This document shows positions 52,819-60,676 of a stretch of 64,000 nt of DNA, piece after piece. Each line of letters starts with the position of its first letter. Position 1 is the first letter of the stretch. The notes under the pieces were generated by a model. The model saw nothing but the letters and a program-made list of their open reading frames with translations. It had not been told where the DNA came from and searched no databases. Source of the stretch: Novosphingobium sp. 9U (GTDB lineage: Bacteria; Pseudomonadota; Alphaproteobacteria; Sphingomonadales; Sphingomonadaceae); NCBI RefSeq assembly GCF_902506425.1, contig NZ_LR732469.1:496001-560000 (forward strand). Reading direction: 5' to 3'. The position numbers were made by a program, and so were the translations under genes.

Positions 52819-54816
52819 TTGTCTCTGACCATCGCCACCGGGGACGATCGGCTCTCTTGCTACGTTGCAGGTCGCGAGGTGTTGCGCAGCTCGCCGGATC
52901 GCCCCGCCTTCGCGATCGCCAAAGGCCAGCCGCAGGTCGTGATGGTGCGCGGCAACTTCGACATCAGCGATGAGCCGCTAGAGCGCACCACACTTGCCTA
53001 TGCGAGGCAGGATGGCAACGCCGTGCTGCTGGCGGCAGCTGCCGATGCCGCTCCGATGCTGCGGCTGAGCGCCAGTGAGAACTCACTGCACGTCAAGACC
53101 CTTCAGCCTGGCTTCGACCGAGTATGGGTCGACCTCGTCGCGCAAGCTGGCGAGCATGTCTGGGGCGGTGGTGAGCAGATGAGCTACCTCGACCTCTCGG
53201 GCCGGCGCTTCCCGATCTGGACCAGCGAACCCGGCGTCGGCCGCGACAAGTCGACCGAGCTGACTCGGCTGATGGACGCGCAGGGCCTGGCGGGCGGCGA
53301 CTACTGGTGGACCAACTATCCGCAGCCGACCTTCCTGACTTCCAGCCTCAATGCCTGTCACCTTGGCAGCAGCGCCTACAGTGTGCTCGATTTCACGGAT
53401 GCCACACGCCACCAGATCGAGGTCTGGGAAGGCAGCTTCAACCTCGAGTTCTTCACAGACGAGACGCTTCCCCGCCTCGTCGGCCAACTCAGCAGCCGTT
53501 TCGGACGTCAGCCCGCCCTGCCCGACTGGGCGATCGGCGGCGCCATCGTTGGCCTGAAGGAAGGCGAGGCGAGCTTCGCCCGGCTCGAGCGCATCCTCGC
53601 CGCTGGCGCCGAGGTCAGCGGCTTGTGGTGCGAGGACTGGATCGGCATCCGCCAGACCACCTTCGGGCGCCGCCTGTTCTGGGACTGGTCGTGGAACGAG
53701 GCGCGCTACCCTGCCCTGCCCGATCGCATCGCCGAACTCGCAGCCCGGGGCATCCGCTTCCTCGGCTATGTGAACCCCTATCTCGCTAACGACGGCGTGC
53801 AGTACCAGGAGGCTCTGTCCGCCGGTTACCTGGCACTGCGACAGGACAGCGACGAGCCATACCTCGTCGACTTCGGCGAGTTCGACTGCGGAGTGGTCGA
53901 CTTCACCAACCCCGCCGCGCTCGACTGGTTCGCCGATCGCGTGATCGGGCGCGAGATGCTGGATTTCGGCCTGTCGGGCTGGATGGCGGACTTCGGCGAG
54001 TACCTGCCGGTCGATCTGCGCCTCCACGACGGCAGCGATCCGATGCTGATGCACAACCGCTGGCCGGTGCTCTGGGCCGAGTGCAACGCCAAAGCCATCG
54101 CCTCGCGCGGCAAGACCGGTGAAGCCGTGTTCTTCATGCGCGCCGGCTTCTCGGGCGTACAGGCTCATTGCCCGCTGCTATGGGCCGGGGACCAGTCGGT
54201 CGACTTCACCCGCCATGACGGCATCGGCACCGTCCTCACCGCCGCCTTGTCCGCAGGCCTGGTCGGCAACGCATACTCGCACAGCGACGTGGGCGGCTAC
54301 ACCAGCCTGCATGGCAATGTCCGCACCGCCGACCTCTTGATGCGGTGGTGCGAATTGGGAGCTTTCTCACCCGTGATGCGCAGCCACGAAGGCAACCGCC
54401 CCGACGACAACCTCCAGATCGACAGTTCGGATGCGATCCTGGCGCAGTTCGCCGCGATGTCGAAGGTCCATGCGATCCTCGCACCATACGTGCGCCACCT
54501 CAGCGACGAAGCAGTGGCGACCGGCCTGCCGGTGCAGCGCCCGCTGTTTCTCCACTACTTCGAGGAACCGCTCTTCGCCGTCCAGGACCAGTACCTCTAC
54601 GGCGCCGACATGCTGGTGGCGCCGATCATCGAGGCCAAGGTCAGCGGCCGTTCGGTGATCCTGCCGGGCGAGCATCCCTGGCGACACTTGTGGTCGGGCA
54701 AGGACTTCCAGCCGGGAACGCACTTCGTCGACTCTCCCTACGGTCAACCGCCTGTGTTCTACCGACCCGACAGCGCGTTCGCCTCGCTGTTCGCCACGCT
54801 CGAGACGGTGCAGTGA
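52819..54816 (+). CDS. yihQ: Sulfoquinovosidase, GH31 (YihQ/SmoI-like)
   Basis: Glycoside hydrolase that releases sulfoquinovose from its glycosides, chiefly sulfoquinovosyl-glycerol from plant sulfolipid. The nucleophile is D391 (WMADFGEYLP) and the acid/base D458 (WAGDQSVDF), 67 apart as in E. coli YihQ. R285 and W288 (GRRLFWDW) and Y494 (GGYTSL) correspond to the sulfonate-binding R301, W304 and Y508. GGGEQMSYLDLSGRRFPIWTSE-type sequence near 116-136 is also YihQ-like. It starts at TTG with AAGGGAG eight bases upstream, 665 residues, no signal peptide, so it is cytoplasmic. Its end overlaps the lacI-type gene. Confidence 0.92.
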   Translation: MSLTIATGDDRLSCYVAGREVLRSSPDRPAFAIAKGQPQVVMVRGNFDISDEPLERTTLAYARQDGNAVLLAAAADAAPMLRLSASENSLHVKTLQPGFDRVWVDLVAQAGEHVWGGGEQMSYLDLSGRRFPIWTSEPGVGRDKSTELTRLMDAQGLAGGDYWWTNYPQPTFLTSSLNACHLGSSAYSVLDFTDATRHQIEVWEGSFNLEFFTDETLPRLVGQLSSRFGRQPALPDWAIGGAIVGLKEGEASFARLERILAAGAEVSGLWCEDWIGIRQTTFGRRLFWDWSWNEARYPALPDRIAELAARGIRFLGYVNPYLANDGVQYQEALSAGYLALRQDSDEPYLVDFGEFDCGVVDFTNPAALDWFADRVIGREMLDFGLSGWMADFGEYLPVDLRLHDGSDPMLMHNRWPVLWAECNAKAIASRGKTGEAVFFMRAGFSGVQAHCPLLWAGDQSVDFTRHDGIGTVLTAALSAGLVGNAYSHSDVGGYTSLHGNVRTADLLMRWCELGAFSPVMRSHEGNRPDDNLQIDSSDAILAQFAAMSKVHAILAPYVRHLSDEAVATGLPVQRPLFLHYFEEPLFAVQDQYLYGADMLVAPIIEAKVSGRSVILPGEHPWRHLWSGKDFQPGTHFVDSPYGQPPVFYRPDSAFASLFATLETVQ

Positions 54817-55829
54817 GCGACCGCTCCAACATCAAGGACGTCTCGGCGCTCGCCGGCGTGTCGGTGAAGACCGTCAGCCGCGTGCTCAACGGCCACCGCT
54901 ACGTCAGCCAGGATACGAAGGAGCGCGTCGAGAAAGCGATGCGTGAGCTGGAGTTCCGCCCTAGTGTCGCCGCCCGGATCCTCGCCGGCAACAAGTCGGG
55001 CCAGGTCGCGCTGATCTACGACAACCACAGCCCCTACTACATGAACCAGGTGCAGATGGGCTGCTGGGAAGCGTGCCAGGGCGCCAACTCTCGCCTGCTG
55101 GCCCAGCCGGTGGACGTCACCGACACGATGGTGGGCGAGCAAGTGCGCGGGCTCGTCACCGAGACGCACGTGGATGGCGTGATCCTGTCCTCGCCGGTAA
55201 CCGACTGCCAGGCGGTGCTCCAGGCACTGGAAGGCATGGACATTCCGTTCGTACGGATCTCGCCCGGCACCAACCACGCGATGACCTCCTCGGTGTTCAT
55301 GGACGACGCCCAAGCGGCCGACGACATGACCAGCTATCTGATCGCCAAGGGACACCGGCAGATCGGCTTCATCCGCGGCCACTCGAACCACATGGCGAGC
55401 GAGGAGCGCCTGTTCGGCTACCGCCGCGCACTCGACCGCGCCGGGCTGCCGTTCGAGCCGACGCTGGTCGCACCGGGTGAGTTCGACTTCGATAGCGGCG
55501 TGGCGGCGGCACAGCGCTTCCTCACCGGAGAACGGCGTCCGACCGCGATCTTCGCCAGCAACGACGACATGGCCGCCGGCGTGCTCTCTGTCGCACACGA
55601 CATGGGACTGTCCGTACCCGAGGACCTGTCCGTCGCCGGGTTCGACAACACCACGCTCGCCCGCATGGTGTGGCCGCAGCTGACCACGATCAACCAGCCC
55701 ACTCGCGAGCTGGCCTTTGCCGCAACCCAGCTGCTGCTGAGCGGCGCGCAACTCACTCACCGCCGACTGCCGCACGACTTGGTCGAGCGCGCCTCGGTGG
55801 CCGCAATCAATCCCGATCTCATCGCCTGA
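54813..55829 (+). CDS. LacI-family transcriptional regulator
   Basis: A 338-residue regulator. The N-terminal helix-turn-helix and hinge are typical (NIKDVSALAGVSVKTVSRVLNG ... RPSVAARILAG). A periplasmic-binding-protein-like sensor domain follows (VDGVILSSPVTD, GHRQIGFIRG, PTAIFASNDDMAAGVL, SVAGFDNTTLARMVWPQLTTI). It starts at GTG overlapping the sulfoquinovosidase stop (GTGA). Lying inside the operon, it should respond to sulfoquinovose or a pathway intermediate and probably represses both divergent promoters. Confidence 0.93.
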   Translation: MSDRSNIKDVSALAGVSVKTVSRVLNGHRYVSQDTKERVEKAMRELEFRPSVAARILAGNKSGQVALIYDNHSPYYMNQVQMGCWEACQGANSRLLAQPVDVTDTMVGEQVRGLVTETHVDGVILSSPVTDCQAVLQALEGMDIPFVRISPGTNHAMTSSVFMDDAQAADDMTSYLIAKGHRQIGFIRGHSNHMASEERLFGYRRALDRAGLPFEPTLVAPGEFDFDSGVAAAQRFLTGERRPTAIFASNDDMAAGVLSVAHDMGLSVPEDLSVAGFDNTTLARMVWPQLTTINQPTRELAFAATQLLLSGAQLTHRRLPHDLVERASVAAINPDLIA

Positions 55830-55840
55830 CAGGACCCTTC

Positions 55841-56749
55841 ATGAACCTTCTTCCTCCCCTGGAAAGCCGCCGTCCGCTCGGCAAGAGCGGCCTGGCGGTC
55901 TCGGCGCTCGCCTGGGGCAACTGGCGCCTGTGCGGCGATGACGTGAATGCGGTGGTCAAGCTGCTGCACGCCGCGCTCGAGGCCGGGATCGACCTGATCG
56001 ACACCGCGGACATCTACGGTCCCGACAACGACGAGCCGTTCGGCGCGGCGGAATCCCTGCTCGGCCGCGCGCTCGCCACCGATCCGGCGCTGCGCGACAA
56101 GTTCACGATCGCCACTAAGGGCGGCATTTCGATGGGCGTACCGTACGACTCCAGCGCGGCGTACCTGACGAGCGCTATCGAAGCCTCGCTCCAGCGGCTC
56201 GGCACCGACCGGGTCGAGTTGTGGCAGATTCACCGCCCCGATATCCTCACGCATCCCAGCGAGATCACCCGGGCCGTCACCCAGGCGCACAAGGCCGGCA
56301 AGATCCGCAGCTTCGGCGTCTCCAACTTCACCGTGAGCCAGATCGCGACGCTGCAGCAGTTCCTCGACCTGCCGATCGTCTCGACCCAGCCCGAGTTCTC
56401 GCCCCTGAAGCTCGCTCCGCTGGAGAACGGCGAGCTGGACCAGGCGATCGCGATGGACATTGCGGTCATGGCCTGGTCGCCGCTCGGCGGTGGTCGCCTC
56501 GCCAACCCGGCCGACGAGCGCGCCACGGCCGCTGCCGCTGCGCTGGACGAAGTGGCTGAAGAGTTCGGCGTTTCTCGCACGGCGGCCGCCTATAGCTGGA
56601 TCATGGCGCACCCCGCACGCCCGATCCCCATCGTCGGATCACAAAAGGCAGACCGGATCGCCGAAGCCGCCGACGCGCTCAAGGTCCGCTGGGACCGGGC
56701 GCGCTGGTACGGCGTGCTGGTCGCCGCCAAAGGAGAGCCCCTGCCATGA
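55841..56749 (+). CDS. smoB: Aldo/keto reductase, SmoB-like (6-dehydroglucose reductase)
   Basis: NADPH-dependent oxidoreductase of 302 residues with the AKR catalytic tetrad D54, Y59, K93 and H131 (DTADIYG, ATKGG, LWQIHRPD). The C-terminal AKR loop contains IPIVGSQKADRI for cofactor binding. In the sulfo-SMO pathway such an enzyme reduces 6-oxo-glucose, made by desulfonation of sulfoquinovose, to glucose. The gene is 11 bases after the regulator and its stop overlaps the monooxygenase start (ATGA). Family membership is firm; the substrate is inferred from neighbours. Confidence 0.85.
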   Translation: MNLLPPLESRRPLGKSGLAVSALAWGNWRLCGDDVNAVVKLLHAALEAGIDLIDTADIYGPDNDEPFGAAESLLGRALATDPALRDKFTIATKGGISMGVPYDSSAAYLTSAIEASLQRLGTDRVELWQIHRPDILTHPSEITRAVTQAHKAGKIRSFGVSNFTVSQIATLQQFLDLPIVSTQPEFSPLKLAPLENGELDQAIAMDIAVMAWSPLGGGRLANPADERATAAAAALDEVAEEFGVSRTAAAYSWIMAHPARPIPIVGSQKADRIAEAADALKVRWDRARWYGVLVAAKGEPLP

Positions 56750-57813
56750 CGGACAAGACTTGCGAAGTAAGCTGGTTTTCGGCGCTGTGCGACGATGACT
56801 ACGAGTTCCTCGGCCAGCCCGACCCGATGCTCGCTTCCAGCTGGGAGCACTGCCGCAACATCGTCCTGCAGGCGGAAAAAGGCGGCTTCGACAACATCCT
56901 GCTGCCATCGGGCTATACGCTTGGCATCGACACCACGATGTTCGCCGGCGCCATAGCCCCGCTGACCAGGACCATCCGCCTGCTCTGGGCCCTGCGCATG
57001 GGCGAGGACTGGCCGCCGCAGCTGGCCCGCCGGATCGCGACGCTGGACCGCATCCTGGGCGGTCGGCTGACAGTGAACATCATCTCCTCCGATCTTCCGG
57101 GCGAGAAGCTGGAGAGCCGCCCGCGCTACCAGCGCACGCTGGAGATCATGCAGATCCTCAAGATCATGCTCGCGGGCGAGCACCTGAAGTACAAGGGCGA
57201 GTTCTTCGATCTCGACCTCGCCCCGGCGCGGATCGGCACCGTCTCAGGCAAGTGCCCGCCGCTCTATTTCGGCGGCCTGTCCGAAGACGCGCGCGAGGCT
57301 GCGGCGCAAGGTTGCGACGTCTACCTGATGTGGCCCGACACCATGGACAAGGTGCGCGAGACGATCGACGACATGTCCGCTCGCGCCGCCAAGCACGGCC
57401 GCAGCCTGAAGTTCGGCTATCGTGCCCACGTCATCGTGCGGGAAACGGAGGACGAGGCGCGCGCCTATGCAGACCGCCTGCTGTCCAAGCTGGACGACCA
57501 AGCGGGCGAGGCAATCCGCCAGAAGTCGCTCGACAGCGCCTCGGTCGGCGTGACCCGCCAGGCGGAGCTGCGCTCGGCGGCAGGCGGAGACGGCTTCGTC
57601 GAGGATAACCTGTGGACCGGCATCGGCCGCGCCCGCTCGGGCTGCGGCGCCGCCATCGTCGGCAACCCGGACCAGGTCCTCGCCAAGCTGCGCGCCTACC
57701 AGGCCGAAGGCATCGATGCCTTCATCCTCTCGGGCTACCCGCACGCGGCCGAAGCGGACCTGTTCGCCCGGCACGTGCTGCCGCAGCTGAATCATGGGCC
57801 GCTGGTGCTCTAA
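56746..57813 (+). CDS. smoC: FMNH2-dependent sulfoquinovose monooxygenase (SmoC/SsuD-like)
   Basis: Luciferase-like TIM-barrel monooxygenase of 355 residues that should cleave the C-S bond of sulfoquinovose, giving 6-oxo-glucose and sulfite. It matches SsuD at active-site positions in the same numbering: R226 and H228 (YRAHVIVRE), R297 (GRARSG) and Y331 (SGYPH). The tail SGYPHAAEADLFARHVLP is the SsuD pattern. Unlike the ssu operon, no ABC sulfonate transporter or flavin reductase is adjacent; reduced FMN must come from elsewhere. The start overlaps smoB by four bases. Confidence 0.87.
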   Translation: MTDKTCEVSWFSALCDDDYEFLGQPDPMLASSWEHCRNIVLQAEKGGFDNILLPSGYTLGIDTTMFAGAIAPLTRTIRLLWALRMGEDWPPQLARRIATLDRILGGRLTVNIISSDLPGEKLESRPRYQRTLEIMQILKIMLAGEHLKYKGEFFDLDLAPARIGTVSGKCPPLYFGGLSEDAREAAAQGCDVYLMWPDTMDKVRETIDDMSARAAKHGRSLKFGYRAHVIVRETEDEARAYADRLLSKLDDQAGEAIRQKSLDSASVGVTRQAELRSAAGGDGFVEDNLWTGIGRARSGCGAAIVGNPDQVLAKLRAYQAEGIDAFILSGYPHAAEADLFARHVLPQLNHGPLVL

Positions 57814-57881
57814 CAAGCATCCCTTCCCCGTTCGGAGGCGGGTTGAAGATAGTCTACTTATGCAGTTAAGATGAGGCCATC

Positions 57882-59114
57882 ATGGACCGTCTCGATCTCC
57901 TCCTCGCCCGCACCCTGGCACGGCGTCGCCTGCTCGCAACCGGCGCGCTGGGCCTCGCGGCGGGCGGCACCGCGCTCGCGCAAAGCGGCAAGTTCGCGCA
58001 GCTGCTGATGACCGGCGGCCCTGAGCAGCGGCCGCTCACCAGCGCGTTCCCGGGCAAGGGCGAGATGATCCTGCTGCGCAATCGCCCGCCCCTGCTGGAA
58101 ACGCCGATGAGCGTGTTCGACGAGGGCGTGTTCACCCCCAACGACCGCTTCTTCGTGCGCTGGCACTGGGCCGACATCCCGCTCGACGTCGACGCCGATG
58201 CGTTCCGGCTGACGATCACCGGCGGCAAGCAGCCGGTCTCGCTCTCGCTGGCGGAGATCCTCAAGCTGCCGCGCATCTCCTATGCGGCGGTCAATCAGTG
58301 CTCGGGCAACAGCCGCGGACTGTTCGATCCGCGCGTGCCCGGTGCGCAGTGGGCGCACGGGGCGATGGGCAATGCGATGTGGGAAGGCGTCGCGCTCAAG
58401 ACGTTGCTGGAAAAGGCAGGCGTCGATGCCAAGGCCACGGCCGTTCGCTTCGGGGGCCTCGACAAGCCGCTGACGCAAGTCGACACGTTCGAGAAATCGC
58501 TGGCGCTCGATCACGCGATGAACGGCGAGGTCATGGTGGCTTTCGCGATGAACGGTGAGCAGTTGCCGCTTCTCAACGGCTTTCCGCTGCGCCTGATCGT
58601 GCCGGGCTGGTACTCGACCTACTGGGTCAAGTCGCTGAACCACATCGGATTGTTCACGGGCAAGGACAGCAACTACTGGATGGCCAAGGCCTACCAGATC
58701 CCCGACACGCCAAACGCGGACGTGCCACCCGGCACCGCCGGATTCGCCAAGACGCCGATCAACGCGATGAACGCACGCTCGTGGATCACCAGCGCCGAGC
58801 CTGGCGCACGCATTCCGATGGCGGCAAGCCTGCCCGTGCGCGGCATCGCCATGGGCGGCGACACCGGCGTCAAGCGAGTCGAGGTCTCCGGCGATGGCGG
58901 CAAATCCTGGCGAGACGCGAAGCTGGGCGAGGACAAGGGCCGCTATAGCTTCCGCCGGTTCGAGGCCGAAGTGCCAATCGCCGCGAAGGGGGCGCTGACG
59001 CTGATGAGCCGCTGCACCAGCAGCTCGGGCGCCGTCCAGCCGATGAAGGCGAACTGGAACCCGGGCGGCTACATGCTCAACCGGGTCGAGCCCTGCCCGG
59101 TGGAGATCGTCTGA
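57882..59114 (+). CDS. sorA: Sulfite dehydrogenase molybdoenzyme subunit, SorA-like
   Basis: Periplasmic sulfite-oxidising molybdopterin enzyme of 410 residues. A twin-arginine signal (ARRRLLATGALGLAAGG) exports it folded. The molybdenum-binding cysteine is C140 in QCSGNSRG, the sulfite oxidase motif. RVPGAQWAHGAMGNAMWEGV follows, as in SorA. The C-terminal dimerisation domain is present (KRVEVSGDGGKSWRDAKLG). It starts 68 bases after smoC with GAGG upstream, and its last base overlaps the cytochrome gene. It would turn the sulfite released by smoC into sulfate. Confidence 0.9.
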   Translation: MDRLDLLLARTLARRRLLATGALGLAAGGTALAQSGKFAQLLMTGGPEQRPLTSAFPGKGEMILLRNRPPLLETPMSVFDEGVFTPNDRFFVRWHWADIPLDVDADAFRLTITGGKQPVSLSLAEILKLPRISYAAVNQCSGNSRGLFDPRVPGAQWAHGAMGNAMWEGVALKTLLEKAGVDAKATAVRFGGLDKPLTQVDTFEKSLALDHAMNGEVMVAFAMNGEQLPLLNGFPLRLIVPGWYSTYWVKSLNHIGLFTGKDSNYWMAKAYQIPDTPNADVPPGTAGFAKTPINAMNARSWITSAEPGARIPMAASLPVRGIAMGGDTGVKRVEVSGDGGKSWRDAKLGEDKGRYSFRRFEAEVPIAAKGALTLMSRCTSSSGAVQPMKANWNPGGYMLNRVEPCPVEIV

Positions 59115-59485
59115 TGCGCCGGTCGACATCCGCCGTCTTCGCGCTGGCACTGCTGGCAGGCTGCCATTCGCAGCCAGAGCCAACCGACACGCAGACCGCT
59201 GCGGAGCCGGAGAGCTTCAGCCCGTTGCAGCAGATCACCTCGTCCAAGATCGACCTGCCGGCGGACGAGGAGACCTTCGGCGAGAGTGCGCAGGGTCAGT
59301 TGCTCAACCGCACCTGCCTGGCATGCCACTCGACCTCAATGATCCGCACCCAGCCGCCGCTGACACGCAAGCAGTGGACCGCCACCGTCACCAAGATGCG
59401 CGAGGCTTATGCTGCGCCGTTCGAGGCGAGCGAGACGGAGGCCATCGTCGATGCGCTGATGGCGACGGCGCCGGCGAATAAGTAG
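59114..59485 (+). CDS. sorB: SorB-like c-type cytochrome lipoprotein
   Basis: A 123-residue electron acceptor for the sulfite dehydrogenase. The signal peptide ends in a lipobox LAGC (C17), so it is probably membrane-tethered. The haem c site is CLACH at 68-72, and the downstream methionine ligand is likely in TKMREAY. Size and layout match SorB of the SorAB enzyme. It overlaps sorA by one base (TGATG), which links their translation. Electrons then pass to the cytochrome c chain. Confidence 0.9.
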   Translation: MRRSTSAVFALALLAGCHSQPEPTDTQTAAEPESFSPLQQITSSKIDLPADEETFGESAQGQLLNRTCLACHSTSMIRTQPPLTRKQWTATVTKMREAYAAPFEASETEAIVDALMATAPANK

Positions 59486-59593
59486 CCGACCAAGACCGCA
59501 GCGACAGGTCTGTTCACCAAAGCCCATCGCCGTCCGTGTCGAGCGCGGTGGATGCCAGTGAGGTCAAGGCGTCCTGAGTTAACCGCCCGAACC

Positions 59594-60286
59594 TCAACGC
59601 ACGTAGCTGGCACCATTCGCATCCAGCACCGCGCCGGTCATCGAAGCCGGCGCATCGAGCGCCAGGAACGCAGCGATGGTGCCGATCTCCTCAGGCTCGG
59701 CAACCCGGCCGAGCGGGATGTCGGCGAGCAGCTTGTCCCCGCCGCGACTGGCGAGATAGTCTTCGGCCATGCCCGTCATCGTGAAGCCGGGACAGATCGC
59801 AAAGGCGAGGATGCCTTGCGCCGCATAGCCGCGTGCGATCGTCTTGGTGACGCCGATCATGCCGGCTTTCGATGCGGCATAGTGCCAGTGCGCCGGGCTG
59901 TCGCCGCGATAGGCGGCGCGGCTCGCGACATTGACGATGCGTCCACCCGATCCCGCCGCCCGCCACGCCAGGATCGCCGACCGGCTGAGCCGCGTCGAGG
60001 CTTCGAGGTTGATCGTCATCGTACGCTGCCACTGCGCCAACCAAGCCTCATCTGAGGCATCGAGCGGGGCGGCCTCGAACACACCGGCGTTGTTGATCAG
60101 CACGTCAACCCGGCCGTCCAGACGCTCTAGCGCCGTGTCCCACAGCTGCTCGGGACCGTCTTGCGCCGCCAGGTCTGCATCGGCGCTGGAGGCTGCGAAC
60201 AGCACGACATCACGCGCGCGCAAGGCATCGGCGATGGCAGCGCCGATGCCCCGGCTCGCACCGGTGAGGAGGACGTGCGTGCTCAG
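59594..60286 (-). CDS. Short-chain dehydrogenase/reductase with apparent CTG start
   Basis: A classical SDR. The Rossmann motif TGASRGIG and the VDVLINNAGVF segment are present, with the catalytic S (VASRAA region) and Y-x3-K (HYAASKAG), and PGF near 175. The frame reads through STHVLLTGASRGIG, but no ATG, GTG or TTG precedes it in this frame for more than 30 codons. The CTG at 60286 lies exactly where related proteins begin. Starting at the TTG at 60223 would delete the cofactor motif. About 230 residues. Substrate is unknown; it may belong to the sugar locus or not. Confidence 0.8.
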   Translation of the reverse strand: MSTHVLLTGASRGIGAAIADALRARDVVLFAASSADADLAAQDGPEQLWDTALERLDGRVDVLINNAGVFEAAPLDASDEAWLAQWQRTMTINLEASTRLSRSAILAWRAAGSGGRIVNVASRAAYRGDSPAHWHYAASKAGMIGVTKTIARGYAAQGILAFAICPGFTMTGMAEDYLASRGGDKLLADIPLGRVAEPEEIGTIAAFLALDAPASMTGAVLDANGASYVR

Positions 60287-60311
60287 GGCCTGATACTCGG
60301 CAGCCGAGGTG

Positions 60312-60548
60312 TCAGAGACGGCCCTGGCTGCGGCTGTAGGTGGAGGAGCCCGGCGTCACTCGGCGACGCTCGTTGTAGCGCTTCAAGGCATAGCCGCCTG
60401 CCGCGGCGGCAATCATGCCCGGCAGGCCGAAGCGGCGCGCCAGCGCGACTGCAGCAACGCCCATGAGCGCGCCGCCTGGTTCATCGACACCGCGCGTGTT
60501 GCGGGCTGCGCGTGCGCCGATAAGTCCGCCGATGATCTTTCCAAGCAT
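60312..60548 (-). CDS. Small membrane protein
   Basis: A 78-residue protein with a clear AGGAGA ribosome site before the ATG at 60548. It has an N-terminal glycine-rich helix (LGKIIGGLIGARAA), a middle VDEPGGALMGVAAVALARRFGL and GMIAAAAGGYAL, then a basic tail (KRYNERRRVTPG). Such short glycine-zipper-like proteins are common in sphingomonads. I do not recognise a named family. It ends 25 bases before the SDR. Confidence 0.65.
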   Translation of the reverse strand: MLGKIIGGLIGARAARNTRGVDEPGGALMGVAAVALARRFGLPGMIAAAAGGYALKRYNERRRVTPGSSTYSRSQGRL

Positions 60549-60676
60549 GGCAATCTCCTGTGTCTCGCTGAACAGCGAACGGAGCGCCAAAGGGTTCCGC
60601 AGCTGGTAACCGTCGGCGACCCTCCCACGCTGTCGAACGAACGAGCATCCCCCATGCCCCTGGCGCCGAGTCTCGC

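Noticed and set aside
52819..54816. GH31 gene as an ordinary alpha-glucosidase or alpha-xylosidase
   Set aside because: The residues that read the sulfonate in YihQ are conserved, and the neighbours fit a sulfosugar pathway.
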